A stretch of 64,000 nucleotides of DNA from assembly GCF_012922555.1 (NCBI RefSeq), contig NZ_WIPK01000005.1:62001-126000 (forward strand), written 5' to 3'. The DNA comes from Paraclostridium dentum (GTDB taxonomy: Bacteria > Bacillota > Clostridia > Peptostreptococcales > Peptostreptococcaceae). Every line of letters starts with the position of its first letter. Position 1 is the stretch's first letter. Made by a program: the position numbers and the translations under genes. The notes beneath the pieces are model-generated. The model was not told the DNA's origin. It ran no database searches and saw nothing but the letters and a program-made list of their open reading frames with translations. Shown one piece after another: positions 8,179-17,758 of this stretch.

Positions 8179-8835
8179 TTACTTAGATGCATTTAGTCTG
8201 AATTCTTTAACAGTAGCTTCTATATCATCACTATTAAATATAGCTGAACCTGCTACTATAACATTAGCTCCTGCTTTTACAACTTCGCTAACGTTTGAAG
8301 GTTTTATTCCTCCATCAACTTGTATATCTACATCTAATCCTTTTTCATCTATTAATGCTTTTAACTCTTTTATTTTATCTATCATTGTTCCTATAAATGA
8401 TTGTCCCCCAAACCCTGGATTAACTGTCATTATAAGCACCATGTCTATATCATTTAGTATATATTTAATATTTTCTATAGGAGTTGCTGGGTTTAATGCA
8501 ACACCAGCTTTAACATTAAATGATTTAATATTTTGTATAGTTCTATGTAAATGAGTACAAGCCTCTTCATGAACTACTATCATATCACATCCAGCATCTA
8601 CAAAATCCTTTATGTAGTTATCTGGATTCTCTATCATTAAATGAGCATCAAATACCATATTTACATCTTTTCTTAACGATTTAACAATAGCTGGCCCTAA
8701 AGTTATATTTGGAACAAAATGTCCATCCATAACATCTATATGTAAATATTCACAACCTGCTCTTTCCACTTTCTTAACATCCTCTAATAACCTTGCAAAA
8801 TCTGCTGATAAAATCGATGGTGCCATCTTTATCAT
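8179..8835 (-). CDS. rpe: Ribulose-phosphate 3-epimerase
   Basis: It interconverts ribulose 5-phosphate and xylulose 5-phosphate in the pentose phosphate pathway. The 218-residue TIM barrel shows APSILSADFARL at the N-terminus, HIDVMDGHFVPN (metal and catalytic Asp), HLMIENP, MTVNPGFGGQSFI and VDGGIKPSN. GGAGG lies 8 bases before the ATG. It follows rsgA by 2 bases. Confidence 0.97.
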   Translation of the reverse strand: MIKMAPSILSADFARLLEDVKKVERAGCEYLHIDVMDGHFVPNITLGPAIVKSLRKDVNMVFDAHLMIENPDNYIKDFVDAGCDMIVVHEEACTHLHRTIQNIKSFNVKAGVALNPATPIENIKYILNDIDMVLIMTVNPGFGGQSFIGTMIDKIKELKALIDEKGLDVDIQVDGGIKPSNVSEVVKAGANVIVAGSAIFNSDDIEATVKEFRLNASK

Positions 8836-8837
8836 CT

Positions 8838-9722
8838 TTAATACCTCCTCTTTGATTGTCTCTTTTCTTTTAGCAATTGTAAGTAGCTTTCATATCTTTC
8901 TTTAGCTATTTTACTTTCATTTACCCCTTCTTTAACCCCACATATAGGCTCATTTTCATGCATACATCTTCCTCCGAATTTGCATCCATCTGAAAACTCA
9001 TCAAATTCTATGAAGTATTCCTTTAGTTCATCTTCTTCTATATCATCTAAAGTTAATGAACTAAATCCAGGAGTATCTGCTACCATACCTCCACATTCTA
9101 ACTTTAAAAGCTCTGCATGTCTTGTTGTATGTTTTCCTCTTTTTATTTTATCACTAACTTCACCTGTTTGCAGTTGAAATTTACTATCTATATTATTTAA
9201 TAAAGTTGATTTTCCTACTCCAGAAGGACCCGCAAATACAACTATATTGCCTTTTAATTCCTCTTTTACCTTATCTATATTTATTTTAGCTTCATTACTA
9301 ACGGGTATTACTTTGTAACCACTCGTTTCATATATTCTTTTTAATTTGTTTAGTTCCTCATCTGTAGCTAAATCAGCCTTCGTAAGTACTATAACAATAT
9401 CTAAAGATTCTCTTTCTGCCAAAACTATGAATCTATCTAGTAATGATAAATTTGGATTTGGATTTTTTATAGCAAATACAATTATCGCTTTATTTACATT
9501 AGCTATTGGCGGTCTTACTAATTCTGTGTCTCTATCTTCTATTTCTTCAAGTACACCTTTTTTATTTTCATCATCAATTATATTTATTTTTACATTATCT
9601 CCTACTAAAGGAGTAATTTTTTCTTTTCTAAATATACCTCTAGCTCTACATTCGTATACACCTTGATTTGTATCTATATAATAAAATCCCCCAATACCTT
9701 TTGTAATAATTCCTTCTATCAT
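8838..9722 (-). CDS. rsgA: Ribosome small subunit-dependent GTPase A
   Basis: RsgA (YloQ) checks 30S maturation. An N-terminal OB fold precedes a circularly permuted GTPase: the G4-like VLTKADL comes before G1 GPSGVGKSTLLN and G3 DTPGF. The C-terminal zinc-binding region has the CKFGGRCMH and PICGV cysteines and His. At 294 residues it is of usual length. It is the last gene but two of the prkC-side series, with a terminator separating it from prkC. Confidence 0.96.
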   Translation of the reverse strand: MIEGIITKGIGGFYYIDTNQGVYECRARGIFRKEKITPLVGDNVKINIIDDENKKGVLEEIEDRDTELVRPPIANVNKAIIVFAIKNPNPNLSLLDRFIVLAERESLDIVIVLTKADLATDEELNKLKRIYETSGYKVIPVSNEAKINIDKVKEELKGNIVVFAGPSGVGKSTLLNNIDSKFQLQTGEVSDKIKRGKHTTRHAELLKLECGGMVADTPGFSSLTLDDIEEDELKEYFIEFDEFSDGCKFGGRCMHENEPICGVKEGVNESKIAKERYESYLQLLKEKRQSKRRY

Positions 9723-9792
9723 TTAATTCCTCCTATAAAATTTAGTTAAACTTCCAATTAATATTATCTATATTAATTTACATAAATATTAC

Positions 9793-9829
9793 AAAAAAGT
9801 CCAATAATTATTAATCATTGGACTTTTTA
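9793..9829 (-). terminator. Intrinsic terminator between prkC and rsgA
   Basis: A 12-bp inverted repeat (9794-9805 and 9817-9828) is followed on the minus strand by a T run. The A/T flanks would let it work in both directions. The rest of 9723-9883 holds no gene. Confidence 0.85.
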
Positions 9830-9883
9830 TAATTATTATTTATTCTATGTTTAATTTGAAGTGCTAGTTACACTACTCACACT

Positions 9884-10165
9884 TTAATGATCTGTAGGTT
9901 GAGAGGGAGGTGTTTGTGTACCTGAGCCTTGATCTCCTGTCCCTGATCCTTGGTTCCCTGATCCTTGGTTCCCTGTTCCTGATCCATCTGACCCTGATCC
10001 ATCTGTTCCCTGGTCCCCTCCATTACCAGTTCCTTGGTTTCCTCCATTACCAGTTCCTTGATCTCCTTCATTCCCAGATCCTCCTGTTCCTGGTTCTGTT
10101 GGCGTCTCTGGCTCTTTTGGAGTTTCTGGCTCTTTTGGCTCTTCTGGTTTAGGTTCTGGCTTTTG
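9884..10165 (-). repeat. Low-complexity coding repeats in the prkC tail
   Basis: Irregular copies of short units coding for GTGNGG, GSGNQGSG and EPKEPETP-like motifs make up the 3' end of prkC. The DNA repeats produce spurious Leu-rich frames on the plus strand. Slippage here would change tail length. Confidence 0.8.
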
Positions 10166-11710
10166 TTGAGGTCCTTTACTAACTTCTACATTCACCTTAT
10201 CTCCTGGTTTTATATTTCCAGAGTTTGGATTTTGAGCTACAACTATATCTTTAGCCTCATTACTATCTACATATTTTACATTTCCTAATTGTAGTTTATT
10301 TTCTTTTAAAATATTTCCAGCTTCTCCTAACGTCTTACCTACAACACTTGGTATAGATGTTTGATTTTGACCCTTACTTATAGTTACAGTAATTGTATCT
10401 CCCGGGTTAACTGGCGTTCCAGCATTTGGAGTTTGTGATATTACATGATTTTTTTCAACACTATCACTATATTCCTCTATACTAACCCTTATATTTAGTC
10501 CCAAATCATCAGCTTTCTTTTGGGCTTCATCAAGTTCCATATTTACTAAATTCGGAGCAGTTCCCTCTGCTGTATCCTTATTTTTAAATCCTAAAGCAAT
10601 TTTGGCTATAACTGCGATTTGTGTTATAAGCACTAAAGTTAAAACTATAGCTGCTATTTTCCATCTTTTTTTGCTTTTAGGATTATCCTCTTTTTTATTT
10701 TTATTCTTTTTCTTATTTCTTTTTGAAGAAGATTTAACAGGAACTACATTGTCTAGTTCTTCTTCCACGTCATCTTCTTCATATATATTTTGTGGTTTAG
10801 TCTCCGCTAACTTTAAAGCTTTATTTAGCTCAGCTTCATCTATTTTTTGAGTAGCGTAATTATCATATTCTTTTATAAAATCTAAATCTATATTTTTTTC
10901 TATATACTCGATATCTTCTATTAACTCATCTGCACCTTGATATCTATCAGCACTAGACTTTGAAGTTAATTTCTTTATTATATTTCTAACACTTTGAGGA
11001 ATAGAAACTTTCTCTTCTTGAGTAAATTCTATCTCTTCATTTATATGTTGAAGCGCTATGGATATAGGGCTTTCTCCTGTAAAAGGAACTCTTCCTATTA
11101 TCATCTCGTATAATACGATACCTAAAGAGTATAAGTCTGTTGTATTTGAAACAAATTTTCCTTTAGCTTGTTCTGGTGAAAAATAGTGTACCGAACCTAT
11201 TACACTTCCAGTACTTGTTATAGTTGAACTAGATACAGCCTTAGCTATACCAAAGTCAGCAACTTTAACAAGTCTGCCTTCATTAGATATAAGTATATTA
11301 TGAGGTTTTATATCTCTATGTATAATCCCTTTTCTATGTGCGGCACCTAACGCTTTAGCTATTTGCTTAGCTATATCTAATGCTGTATATTCATCTAAAG
11401 TACCTTCATTTTTTATTATATCCTTTAAATTTTGTCCTTCTATAAGCTCCATTACTATGTAATGAACTTTTCCATCTTCTCCTACATCATATACATTTAC
11501 AATGTTAGGATGCGAAAGACTTGCAACGGCTTCGGCTTCTCTTTTAAATTTAGTTAAAAATTCTTCATCATCCACAAACTCTGGTCTTAAAACCTTTATG
11601 GCTACAGTTCTGTTTAAAAGCTTATCTCTAGCTTCATATACAAAAGCCATGCCTCCATCGCCTATTTTTTTTATTATTTCATATCTATTTCCTAAAACTG
11701 TTTCTCCCAC
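9884..11710 (-). CDS. prkC: PASTA-domain Ser/Thr protein kinase PrkC
   Basis: A eukaryotic-type membrane kinase that senses muropeptides or lipid II and acts in cell wall control and germination. The kinase domain (about 9-270) has the glycine loop GDGGMAFVYEA, Lys39 in VAIK, HRDIKPHN at 131-138 and DFG at 152-154. A Lys-rich linker precedes the transmembrane helix (351-373). Two PASTA repeats follow (about 383-447 and 451-513), one fewer than in Bacillus PrkC. The last 90 or so residues are low complexity: first Pro/Glu/Lys, then Gly/Asn/Gln/Ser/Thr. It pairs with the phosphatase gene 12 bases upstream. Confidence 0.96.
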   Translation of the reverse strand: MGETVLGNRYEIIKKIGDGGMAFVYEARDKLLNRTVAIKVLRPEFVDDEEFLTKFKREAEAVASLSHPNIVNVYDVGEDGKVHYIVMELIEGQNLKDIIKNEGTLDEYTALDIAKQIAKALGAAHRKGIIHRDIKPHNILISNEGRLVKVADFGIAKAVSSSTITSTGSVIGSVHYFSPEQAKGKFVSNTTDLYSLGIVLYEMIIGRVPFTGESPISIALQHINEEIEFTQEEKVSIPQSVRNIIKKLTSKSSADRYQGADELIEDIEYIEKNIDLDFIKEYDNYATQKIDEAELNKALKLAETKPQNIYEEDDVEEELDNVVPVKSSSKRNKKKNKNKKEDNPKSKKRWKIAAIVLTLVLITQIAVIAKIALGFKNKDTAEGTAPNLVNMELDEAQKKADDLGLNIRVSIEEYSDSVEKNHVISQTPNAGTPVNPGDTITVTISKGQNQTSIPSVVGKTLGEAGNILKENKLQLGNVKYVDSNEAKDIVVAQNPNSGNIKPGDKVNVEVSKGPQQKPEPKPEEPKEPETPKEPETPTEPGTGGSGNEGDQGTGNGGNQGTGNGGDQGTDGSGSDGSGTGNQGSGNQGSGTGDQGSGTQTPPSQPTDH

Positions 11711-11722
11711 TATATCACCATC

Positions 11723-12472
11723 CTAATTATAATTAACTAATATAACCGATACATTGTCTTTCCCTGATAGTTCATTAGCCTTGTTTATTAAATTTTCAGC
11801 TATAACTTCTACTTCCTCATCTTTAGATATAATTTCATTTATTTCGCTTTTATCTACAAACCCTGTTAATCCATCAGTAGCTAATAAAACTTTATCATCT
11901 TTACTAATATCTTTTTTATAAATATCAACTAATATAATTTGTTCCGTTCCCAGAGCTCTTGTTATAATATTTCTATTTGGGTGTGTTTTTGCTTCTTCTT
12001 CAGTTATAGCATGCTTTGCTATAAGTTCTTCGACTAAAGAATGATCTCTTGTAACTTTTTCAAACTCTCCATCGTGTAACATATAACATCTGCTGTCTCC
12101 TACATTTGCAATATATACTTTTCCTTTATGTATTATTACAGTTGTTAATGTAGTTCCCATTCCAGTACATATTTCATCATCTTTAGATTTTTTGTATATT
12201 ATAGAGTTTACGTTATTATAAGCTTGCTTAAGAATATCATCTATATAATTTATTTTTACAAATTCATTTTGAACTAAGTTATTTTTCAAAAACTTCACTA
12301 TATTTTCTACAGCTAATTCACTTGCAACTTCACCCTTATTATGGCCACCCATACCGTCAGCTATTGCAAATATTCCTATATCTCCCGAATTTGTTGATAT
12401 AATTTCACCTTTGCAATAGTCTTCGTTATTTTTTCTTATTCTTCCAATATGGGAAATACAACTATATTTCAT
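11723..12472 (-). CDS. stp: PP2C-family Ser/Thr phosphatase (PrpC/Stp)
   Basis: It dephosphorylates PrkC and its targets. The start is set at the ATG at 12472 (MKYSCISHIG, 249 aa) with AGGGGGG upstream; a longer frame to 12520 would overlap the end of rlmN. PP2C motifs present are NNEDYC, IADGMGGHNKGE (metal-binding Asp and Gly), MGTTLTT, VGDSRCYM, TRDHSLVEE, LATDGLTGFVD and KDNVSVILV. It sits in the conserved order rlmN-stp-prkC. Confidence 0.96.
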   Translation of the reverse strand: MKYSCISHIGRIRKNNEDYCKGEIISTNSGDIGIFAIADGMGGHNKGEVASELAVENIVKFLKNNLVQNEFVKINYIDDILKQAYNNVNSIIYKKSKDDEICTGMGTTLTTVIIHKGKVYIANVGDSRCYMLHDGEFEKVTRDHSLVEELIAKHAITEEEAKTHPNRNIITRALGTEQIILVDIYKKDISKDDKVLLATDGLTGFVDKSEINEIISKDEEVEVIAENLINKANELSGKDNVSVILVNYN

Positions 12473-12489
12473 AATTTTCCCCCCTTCAT

Positions 12490-13518
12490 CTATTTGTGTT
12501 TTCTTCTTAATTGACCACAAGCTCCATTTATATCCGCTCCCATTTCTCTTCTTATAGTAGCCGGTATATTTTTTTCATTTAACATATCTCTAAATTTATA
12601 TACATAAGTTTTATCTGGTTTTTCATAATCTCTTTCTTCTACTTTGTTTATAGGTATTAAGTTAACATGACATAACATACCCTTTAAAATTTTAGACAAT
12701 TGATTAGCATCATCTATAGAGTCATTCACACCTTTTATTAATGAATACTCAAGCGTAACCCTTCTATTAGTACTTTCTATATAGTATTTACACGCATCTA
12801 TAACTTCTTTTATTGAATATGCATTTGCTATTGGCATTATCTCTTTTCTTGATTTATCAAAAGGAGAATGCAGTGACAACGCTAAGTTTATAGGAATTTT
12901 CAAATCTGCTAATTCATACATTTTAGGAACTACTCCACATGTTGATAATGTAATATGTCTATATCCTATATTAAGCCCATTCTTTTCATTTACTAGTTTT
13001 AAAAACTGCTTAGTATTATCAAAGTTATCAAGAGGTTCACCACTTCCCATCAATACAATATTTGACACTCTTTTACCTATATCCTCTTGAATTTGTATTA
13101 TTTGATCTAATATTTCCCAAGGTTCTAAATTTCTTAGTAATCCATCTATAGTAGATGCGCAAAATCTACATCCCATTCTACATCCAACTTGATTTGATAT
13201 ACATACGGTTACGCCATGTTCATATTCCATCATTACACTTTCTATTATATTCCCATCATTAAGTAAAAATAAATACTTTCTAGTTCCATCAATTTTAGAT
13301 TCTAATTTTAATTCAACATCTAAGCTGCCTATATATGAAACCTCATCTAATTTTTCTCTTAGAGCTTTTGGTATATTATTCATATCATCAAAAGATTTTG
13401 CTCCTTTATAAATCCAGCTAAATATTTGAGATCCTCTAAAAGCTTTCTCTCCTATACTTTTTAAAAACTCTTTTATTTCTTCTTCAGTTAAATTTTTTAA
13501 ACATGTCTTATTATCCAT
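12490..13518 (-). CDS. rlmN: 23S rRNA (adenine2503-C2)-methyltransferase RlmN
   Basis: A radical SAM enzyme that methylates A2503 of 23S rRNA and also tRNA. The iron-sulfur motif CRMGCRFC has Cys113, Cys117 and Cys120. GSGEPLDNFDN and the C-terminal catalytic Cys334 in GACGQLRRK are present, as expected for RlmN; the RlmN-specific 342-residue length fits. It lies 8 bases after rsmB. Confidence 0.96.
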   Translation of the reverse strand: MDNKTCLKNLTEEEIKEFLKSIGEKAFRGSQIFSWIYKGAKSFDDMNNIPKALREKLDEVSYIGSLDVELKLESKIDGTRKYLFLLNDGNIIESVMMEYEHGVTVCISNQVGCRMGCRFCASTIDGLLRNLEPWEILDQIIQIQEDIGKRVSNIVLMGSGEPLDNFDNTKQFLKLVNEKNGLNIGYRHITLSTCGVVPKMYELADLKIPINLALSLHSPFDKSRKEIMPIANAYSIKEVIDACKYYIESTNRRVTLEYSLIKGVNDSIDDANQLSKILKGMLCHVNLIPINKVEERDYEKPDKTYVYKFRDMLNEKNIPATIRREMGADINGACGQLRRKHK

Positions 13519-13526
13519 ATAATTGC

Positions 13527-14852
13527 CTACCTTACTCTCTTAAGTTTTGCTATAAAAAATCCGTCCATACCATGTATATTTGGATAAATTTTTATATATC
13601 CTTTATCTTGATTATCTAAATCAATCTTAACTTCATCAATAGGTTCTAATTCAAATTTTTCATTATCTTGTAAGAATTTATTAATTATATCTATATTTTC
13701 TTCATCATGTATAGTACAAGTACTATATATTAAGTGCCCACCAACTTTAACATACTTAGCTGCATTATTTAAAATAGCACCTTGTATAACCGGTAAGTCT
13801 TTAAGATCTTCTTCTTTTTTAAACTTTATTTCTGGTTTTCTTTTTATTATTCCCATTCCAGAACAAGGAACATCCGATACTACATAATCGAATTTATCTA
13901 TACTACTTTCATCTATTTCTAATGCATCTAAATTTTCTACTTTTACATTTTTTAATCCTAATCTATTAACAGTATTATTTATAAGTTTTAATTTATGTTC
14001 AAATACATCTCTTGCTATAACTTGTCCACTATTATTCATTAAAGTTGCCAAATGTGTTGTTTTACCTCCTGGCGCACTACACATATCTAAAACCAAACTA
14101 CCTTCTTTTGGATTTGTTACTTTTCCTACAAGCATAGAACTTATATCTTGAACTGTGAAAAGTCCATCTCTAAATAATTTATTACCTTCTATATTTTTAA
14201 GATTTTGTACCATTATAGCTTCATCAATTCCATTAACTTTACTGCATACAATTCCTTGAGCCTTTAACTTTTCGATTAATTCATCTTTAGTTATTTTAGT
14301 TGTATTTACTCTTATATATAAATTAGGTTTTTCAGAATTAGCTTCTAATAAATCCTCTGTAAATTCTTCTCCAAATACATTCATCCATTTTTGAATTATC
14401 CATGGGCTATATGAATACTTTATAGATAAAGTATCTATCTTATTTTCTTTTTCTATATCCATTATAGTCTCTTTGTTTCTTAGTACATTTCTAAGTATAG
14501 CATTCACAAATCCCGATGACTTTTTATCATATTTTTTAATAAGAGAAACGCTCTCGTTTACTGCTGCATGCTCTTTTATGCTATCTAAAAATAGTATTTG
14601 ATAAATTCCTAACCATAATGATATTTTAACATAGGTTGACATTTTTTTCGATTTTATCTTAGATAATTTATCTATTATATAATTTAAATAATATTTATTT
14701 TCTATAATTCCATAAATAAGTTCTGTTGCAAGACCTTTTTCCTGATCACTTATATTTACGTTTTTAAAATTTTTGTTAATAGATAAATTTGAATAATTTT
14801 TATTTCTTTCTATATCGTATAGTGTTTTAAATGCTAATTCTCTTGCGTTCAT
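13527..14852 (-). CDS. rsmB: 16S rRNA (cytosine967-C5)-methyltransferase
   Basis: An N-terminal NusB-like RNA-binding domain (about 1-140) is joined to a SAM methyltransferase domain. Motifs are LDMCSAPGGKTTHLA (SAM), SDVPCSGMGIIKRKPEI (one catalytic Cys) and LIYSTCTIHDEEN (second Cys). At 441 residues it is full length. In Firmicutes it commonly sits between fmt and rlmN; here yugP and the DUF116 gene intervene, and a terminator-like hairpin lies just upstream. Confidence 0.96.
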   Translation of the reverse strand: MNARELAFKTLYDIERNKNYSNLSINKNFKNVNISDQEKGLATELIYGIIENKYYLNYIIDKLSKIKSKKMSTYVKISLWLGIYQILFLDSIKEHAAVNESVSLIKKYDKKSSGFVNAILRNVLRNKETIMDIEKENKIDTLSIKYSYSPWIIQKWMNVFGEEFTEDLLEANSEKPNLYIRVNTTKITKDELIEKLKAQGIVCSKVNGIDEAIMVQNLKNIEGNKLFRDGLFTVQDISSMLVGKVTNPKEGSLVLDMCSAPGGKTTHLATLMNNSGQVIARDVFEHKLKLINNTVNRLGLKNVKVENLDALEIDESSIDKFDYVVSDVPCSGMGIIKRKPEIKFKKEEDLKDLPVIQGAILNNAAKYVKVGGHLIYSTCTIHDEENIDIINKFLQDNEKFELEPIDEVKIDLDNQDKGYIKIYPNIHGMDGFFIAKLKRVR

Positions 14853-14875
14853 TAAATACCTCCATATATTTAAAT

Positions 14876-14902
14876 AGAAAAAGTCCTAGAAACCCCTAGG
14901 AC
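14876..14902 (-). terminator. Intrinsic terminator after the YugP-type gene
   Basis: A 7-bp stem GTCCTAG/CTAGGAC with a six-base loop and a short T run on the minus strand. It is short, so partial read-through into rsmB is likely. Confidence 0.7.
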
Positions 14903-14910
14903 AATCTCTA

Positions 14911-15609
14911 TTAATCATCACGTCTTTGTGATATTGCAATTAATCTTAATAATTGAAGCACTGATGCTAATGCTGCTGCAACGTATGTTAAGGCAGCTGC
15001 TGTTAGTACTTCTCTCCCTTGTTTTATCTCTTTTCCTTCTAATATACCTTCATTCCCAATTTGAACCATAGCTCTACTAGATGCATTGAATTCCACTGGT
15101 AAGGTAATTATTTGGAATATTACAGATGCTGAAAATAATAATATCCCAATTTTTAAGAAAGGACCTGTCATAAATAATCCTATGAATATTAAAAACCAAG
15201 ATATATTAGACGCAAAGTTCACTACAGGAACTAAACTACTTCTCATTTGAAGAGGCGCATATCCCTTAGCATGTTGAATTGCATGCCCACATTCATGTGC
15301 TGCAACTGAAACAGAAGTAATAGATGTACCATAATAAACATCTTGTGATAACCTAACTACATTACTTCTTGGGTCATAGTGGTCGCTAAGACTTCCTCTA
15401 ACCATTTCAATATTAACATTATAAAGTCCATTTGCATCTAATATTTTTCTAGCCGTTTGTTCTCCTGTATAACCTAATCTACTTTGAACTCTAAAGTATC
15501 TACTTGTTGTGCTACTTACTTTGAACTGAGCATACATAGTAAATAATATACCTGGTATTAAAATAAACAATGTCGGATCAAACATATATCCATAGCCATA
15601 GTGCATCAT
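14911..15609 (-). CDS. YugP-type zinc-dependent membrane peptidase
   Basis: The frame gives 232 residues from the ATG at 15609, which has GGAGAG eight bases upstream; a GTG three codons earlier lacks spacing. AAHECGHAIQHAKGYAPL holds the HEXXH zinc site (residues 105-109). Hydrophobic segments lie at about 12-28, around 140-165 and near 205-225. This is the neutral zinc metallopeptidase_2 (YugP) family, whose substrate is unknown. It follows the DUF116 gene by 2 bases in the fmt-def series. Confidence 0.88.
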   Translation of the reverse strand: MMHYGYGYMFDPTLFILIPGILFTMYAQFKVSSTTSRYFRVQSRLGYTGEQTARKILDANGLYNVNIEMVRGSLSDHYDPRSNVVRLSQDVYYGTSITSVSVAAHECGHAIQHAKGYAPLQMRSSLVPVVNFASNISWFLIFIGLFMTGPFLKIGILLFSASVIFQIITLPVEFNASSRAMVQIGNEGILEGKEIKQGREVLTAAALTYVAAALASVLQLLRLIAISQRRDD

Positions 15610-15611
15610 AT

Positions 15612-16346
15612 TTAACACTCTCCTATAAAGAATTTTATTGCATTTTCAACTTCACTTGCATCAATTTTTGTATCTACGCAAGGCCCATTAGGTCTTTTGT
15701 TAAAGACTCCTAAAACTGGTACTTGTCTTATATCTTGTACTCCTGCAGTTAAATCTCTTTCGCAAGCTACAGCAACTACAGCCTTAGGTCTAGTTTCTTT
15801 TATTTTCTTTCTAGCTAATGTACCTCCAGTTGCTATAAATACATGTACATTGTACTTATCCTGTAAATCTATTAAATCTTTTACATTACAAAGTCCACAA
15901 CTTTTGCAGTTTCTTACATTTGTAGTTATCTTTAATTTACATTCACTTTTTTGGATACAATGTGGTATTAAAATAAGTATGTCTTCAGGCTTTATCTTAT
16001 ACCTATTACTATATATATAATTATTATTTAATTTTATATATACTTTTCTTATTTCATTTTTAGGCACATTTAAAGTATTCCCTAAAACAATAAGTACAGG
16101 ATATAAAAAGCTAACTATACTAAAGTTAAACTTCATTATATATTTATTTACTCTTTTATCATTTACAACCATATAGGTAACTAAAGTTGAAAATATAGTA
16201 ATAATTAATAATAATATTATTACCCCATTTACTAATATAGAAAATATATTTTCAAGACTATTCATAAAAATATTTAATCCCACCAATAAAAATAGTAATA
16301 TTCCTATTAAAAACACTGTAGTTGTCATGTATTTTTTAAAATTCAT
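15612..16346 (-). CDS. DUF116 family membrane protein with cysteine-rich domain
   Basis: Two transmembrane helices lie at the N-terminus (about 8-28 and 38-60). The soluble part has cysteine motifs typical of DUF116: CIQKSEC, CKSCGLC, ACERD and NGPC, which could hold a metal or iron-sulfur centre. The reaction is unknown. It is tightly packed between fmt (4 bases) and the YugP-type peptidase (2 bases), so it is expressed with formylation and deformylation genes. Confidence 0.85.
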   Translation of the reverse strand: MNFKKYMTTTVFLIGILLFLLVGLNIFMNSLENIFSILVNGVIILLLIITIFSTLVTYMVVNDKRVNKYIMKFNFSIVSFLYPVLIVLGNTLNVPKNEIRKVYIKLNNNYIYSNRYKIKPEDILILIPHCIQKSECKLKITTNVRNCKSCGLCNVKDLIDLQDKYNVHVFIATGGTLARKKIKETRPKAVVAVACERDLTAGVQDIRQVPVLGVFNKRPNGPCVDTKIDASEVENAIKFFIGEC

Positions 16347-16350
16347 AATT

Positions 16351-17283
16351 TTAACTTCCTAATATAATGTCTGTGTTTATATTGTTTCCTTTTATATATT
16401 CAGGCACTTCCATTCTTTTCTTTCCAGCCATTTGGATTTCTTTAATCTGAACTATACCTTCACTTGTAGATACATTTATTCCTTCTTTATCTACACTAAT
16501 TATAGTCCCAGGATCTTTATCACTGTTTTTATCTATGACTTTAGTTTTCCATATTTTCATAGTTTGACCTTCATAAGTTGTGTAAGCACTAGGCCATGGA
16601 TTTATTCCTCTCACAAGGTTATGTATATCTATAGCTGATTTATTCCAATCTATATTTCCTAGTGACTTATTCATTATCGGTGAGTAACAAGTATCTTCAT
16701 TGCTTTGTTTTTCTCTAGGAGCCTCACCTTTTTCTATTAAATCGATAGTTTCTTTTAAAACTTTAGCCCCATCTATCATCATTTTATCATGAAGCTCTCC
16801 TGCAGTTATTTCATCATCTAAATGTATTTCACTTTTTAATATCATATCTCCAGTGTCAAGACCTTCATCCATATACATTGTAGTTACACCTGTTTTTTCT
16901 TCTCCGTTTATTATAACCCAATTTAAAGGAGCTGCTCCCCTGTATCTTGGTAGTAAAGAAGCATGTACATTAACACATCCATATTTAGGTATATCTAAAA
17001 TACTCTTTGGAAGTATTTGTCCAAAAGCTACAACTACTATAAGTTCTGGGTTCATTTCTTTTAATGTATCAACAAATGATTCTTCCCTAGCTTTTAAAGG
17101 TTGGTATACTGGTATATCATACTTTAGAGCTAATTCCTTTACTGGCGGCATAGCTAATTTTTTACCTCTACCCTTAGGTTTATCTGGTTGAGTAACTACG
17201 GCTACAACTTCATGGCCTTCATCTATTATTTTCTGTAAGCACGGAACTGCAAATTCTGGAGTTCCCATAAATACTATTTTCAT
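16351..17283 (-). CDS. fmt: Methionyl-tRNA formyltransferase
   Basis: Fmt formylates initiator Met-tRNA. At 310 residues it shows FMGTPEFAVP, the catalytic HASLLPRYRGAAPLNW and GVTTMYMDEGLDTGDM, and the C-terminal tRNA-binding region with GINPWPSAYT. It follows def by 14 bases, the usual def-fmt pair that adds and later removes the formyl group. Confidence 0.97.
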   Translation of the reverse strand: MKIVFMGTPEFAVPCLQKIIDEGHEVVAVVTQPDKPKGRGKKLAMPPVKELALKYDIPVYQPLKAREESFVDTLKEMNPELIVVVAFGQILPKSILDIPKYGCVNVHASLLPRYRGAAPLNWVIINGEEKTGVTTMYMDEGLDTGDMILKSEIHLDDEITAGELHDKMMIDGAKVLKETIDLIEKGEAPREKQSNEDTCYSPIMNKSLGNIDWNKSAIDIHNLVRGINPWPSAYTTYEGQTMKIWKTKVIDKNSDKDPGTIISVDKEGINVSTSEGIVQIKEIQMAGKKRMEVPEYIKGNNINTDIILGS

Positions 17284-17297
17284 ATTTTCAACTCCTA

Positions 17298-17738
17298 CTA
17301 CTTCTCAATTTTATCTACAAATAATATTCCATCTAAATGGTCTATCTCATGGCAAAATGCTCTTGCTAAAAGTTCTTCACCTTCTATTTCAAACATTTGC
17401 CCTTTTCTATTCATAGCTCTAACTTTTGCGTAGTATGGTCTTGTTACAGGCCCACACTCATTTACAACACTTAAACATCCTTCATCATCAGTTTGAGTTC
17501 CAGAAGTTTCTATTATCTCTGGATTTATTAGTTCTATAATCCCATCACCTACATCTATTACAGCTATTCTTTTTAATATTCCAACTTGAGGAGCTGCAAG
17601 TCCTACTCCATCAGCCTCATACATAGTGTCTGCCATATCATCTAATAATTGAATTATTTTTTCATCGATTTTTTCAACATGTTTACACTTTTTTCTTAAT
17701 ACCGGTTCTCCTATTTGAACTATTTGTCTTAACGCCAT
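17298..17738 (-). CDS. def: Peptide deformylase
   Basis: It removes the N-terminal formyl group from new proteins. The three metal-site motifs are [16 protein letters not shown] and CHEIDHLDG, all intact. At 146 residues without the large insertions of type 2 enzymes it is a type 1 (short) deformylase. It sits 20 bases after priA. Confidence 0.97.
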
Positions 17739-17758
17739 TTTATATTCCTCCTAAAATT

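Noticed and set aside
9910-10288. Leu- and Phe-rich open frames on the plus strand
   Set aside because: They are shadows of the repetitive prkC tail and adjacent coding sequence, without ribosome binding sites.
12473-12520. Longer start for the PP2C phosphatase
   Set aside because: It would overlap the end of rlmN; the ATG at 12472 has a perfect ribosome binding site and matches the family N-terminus.
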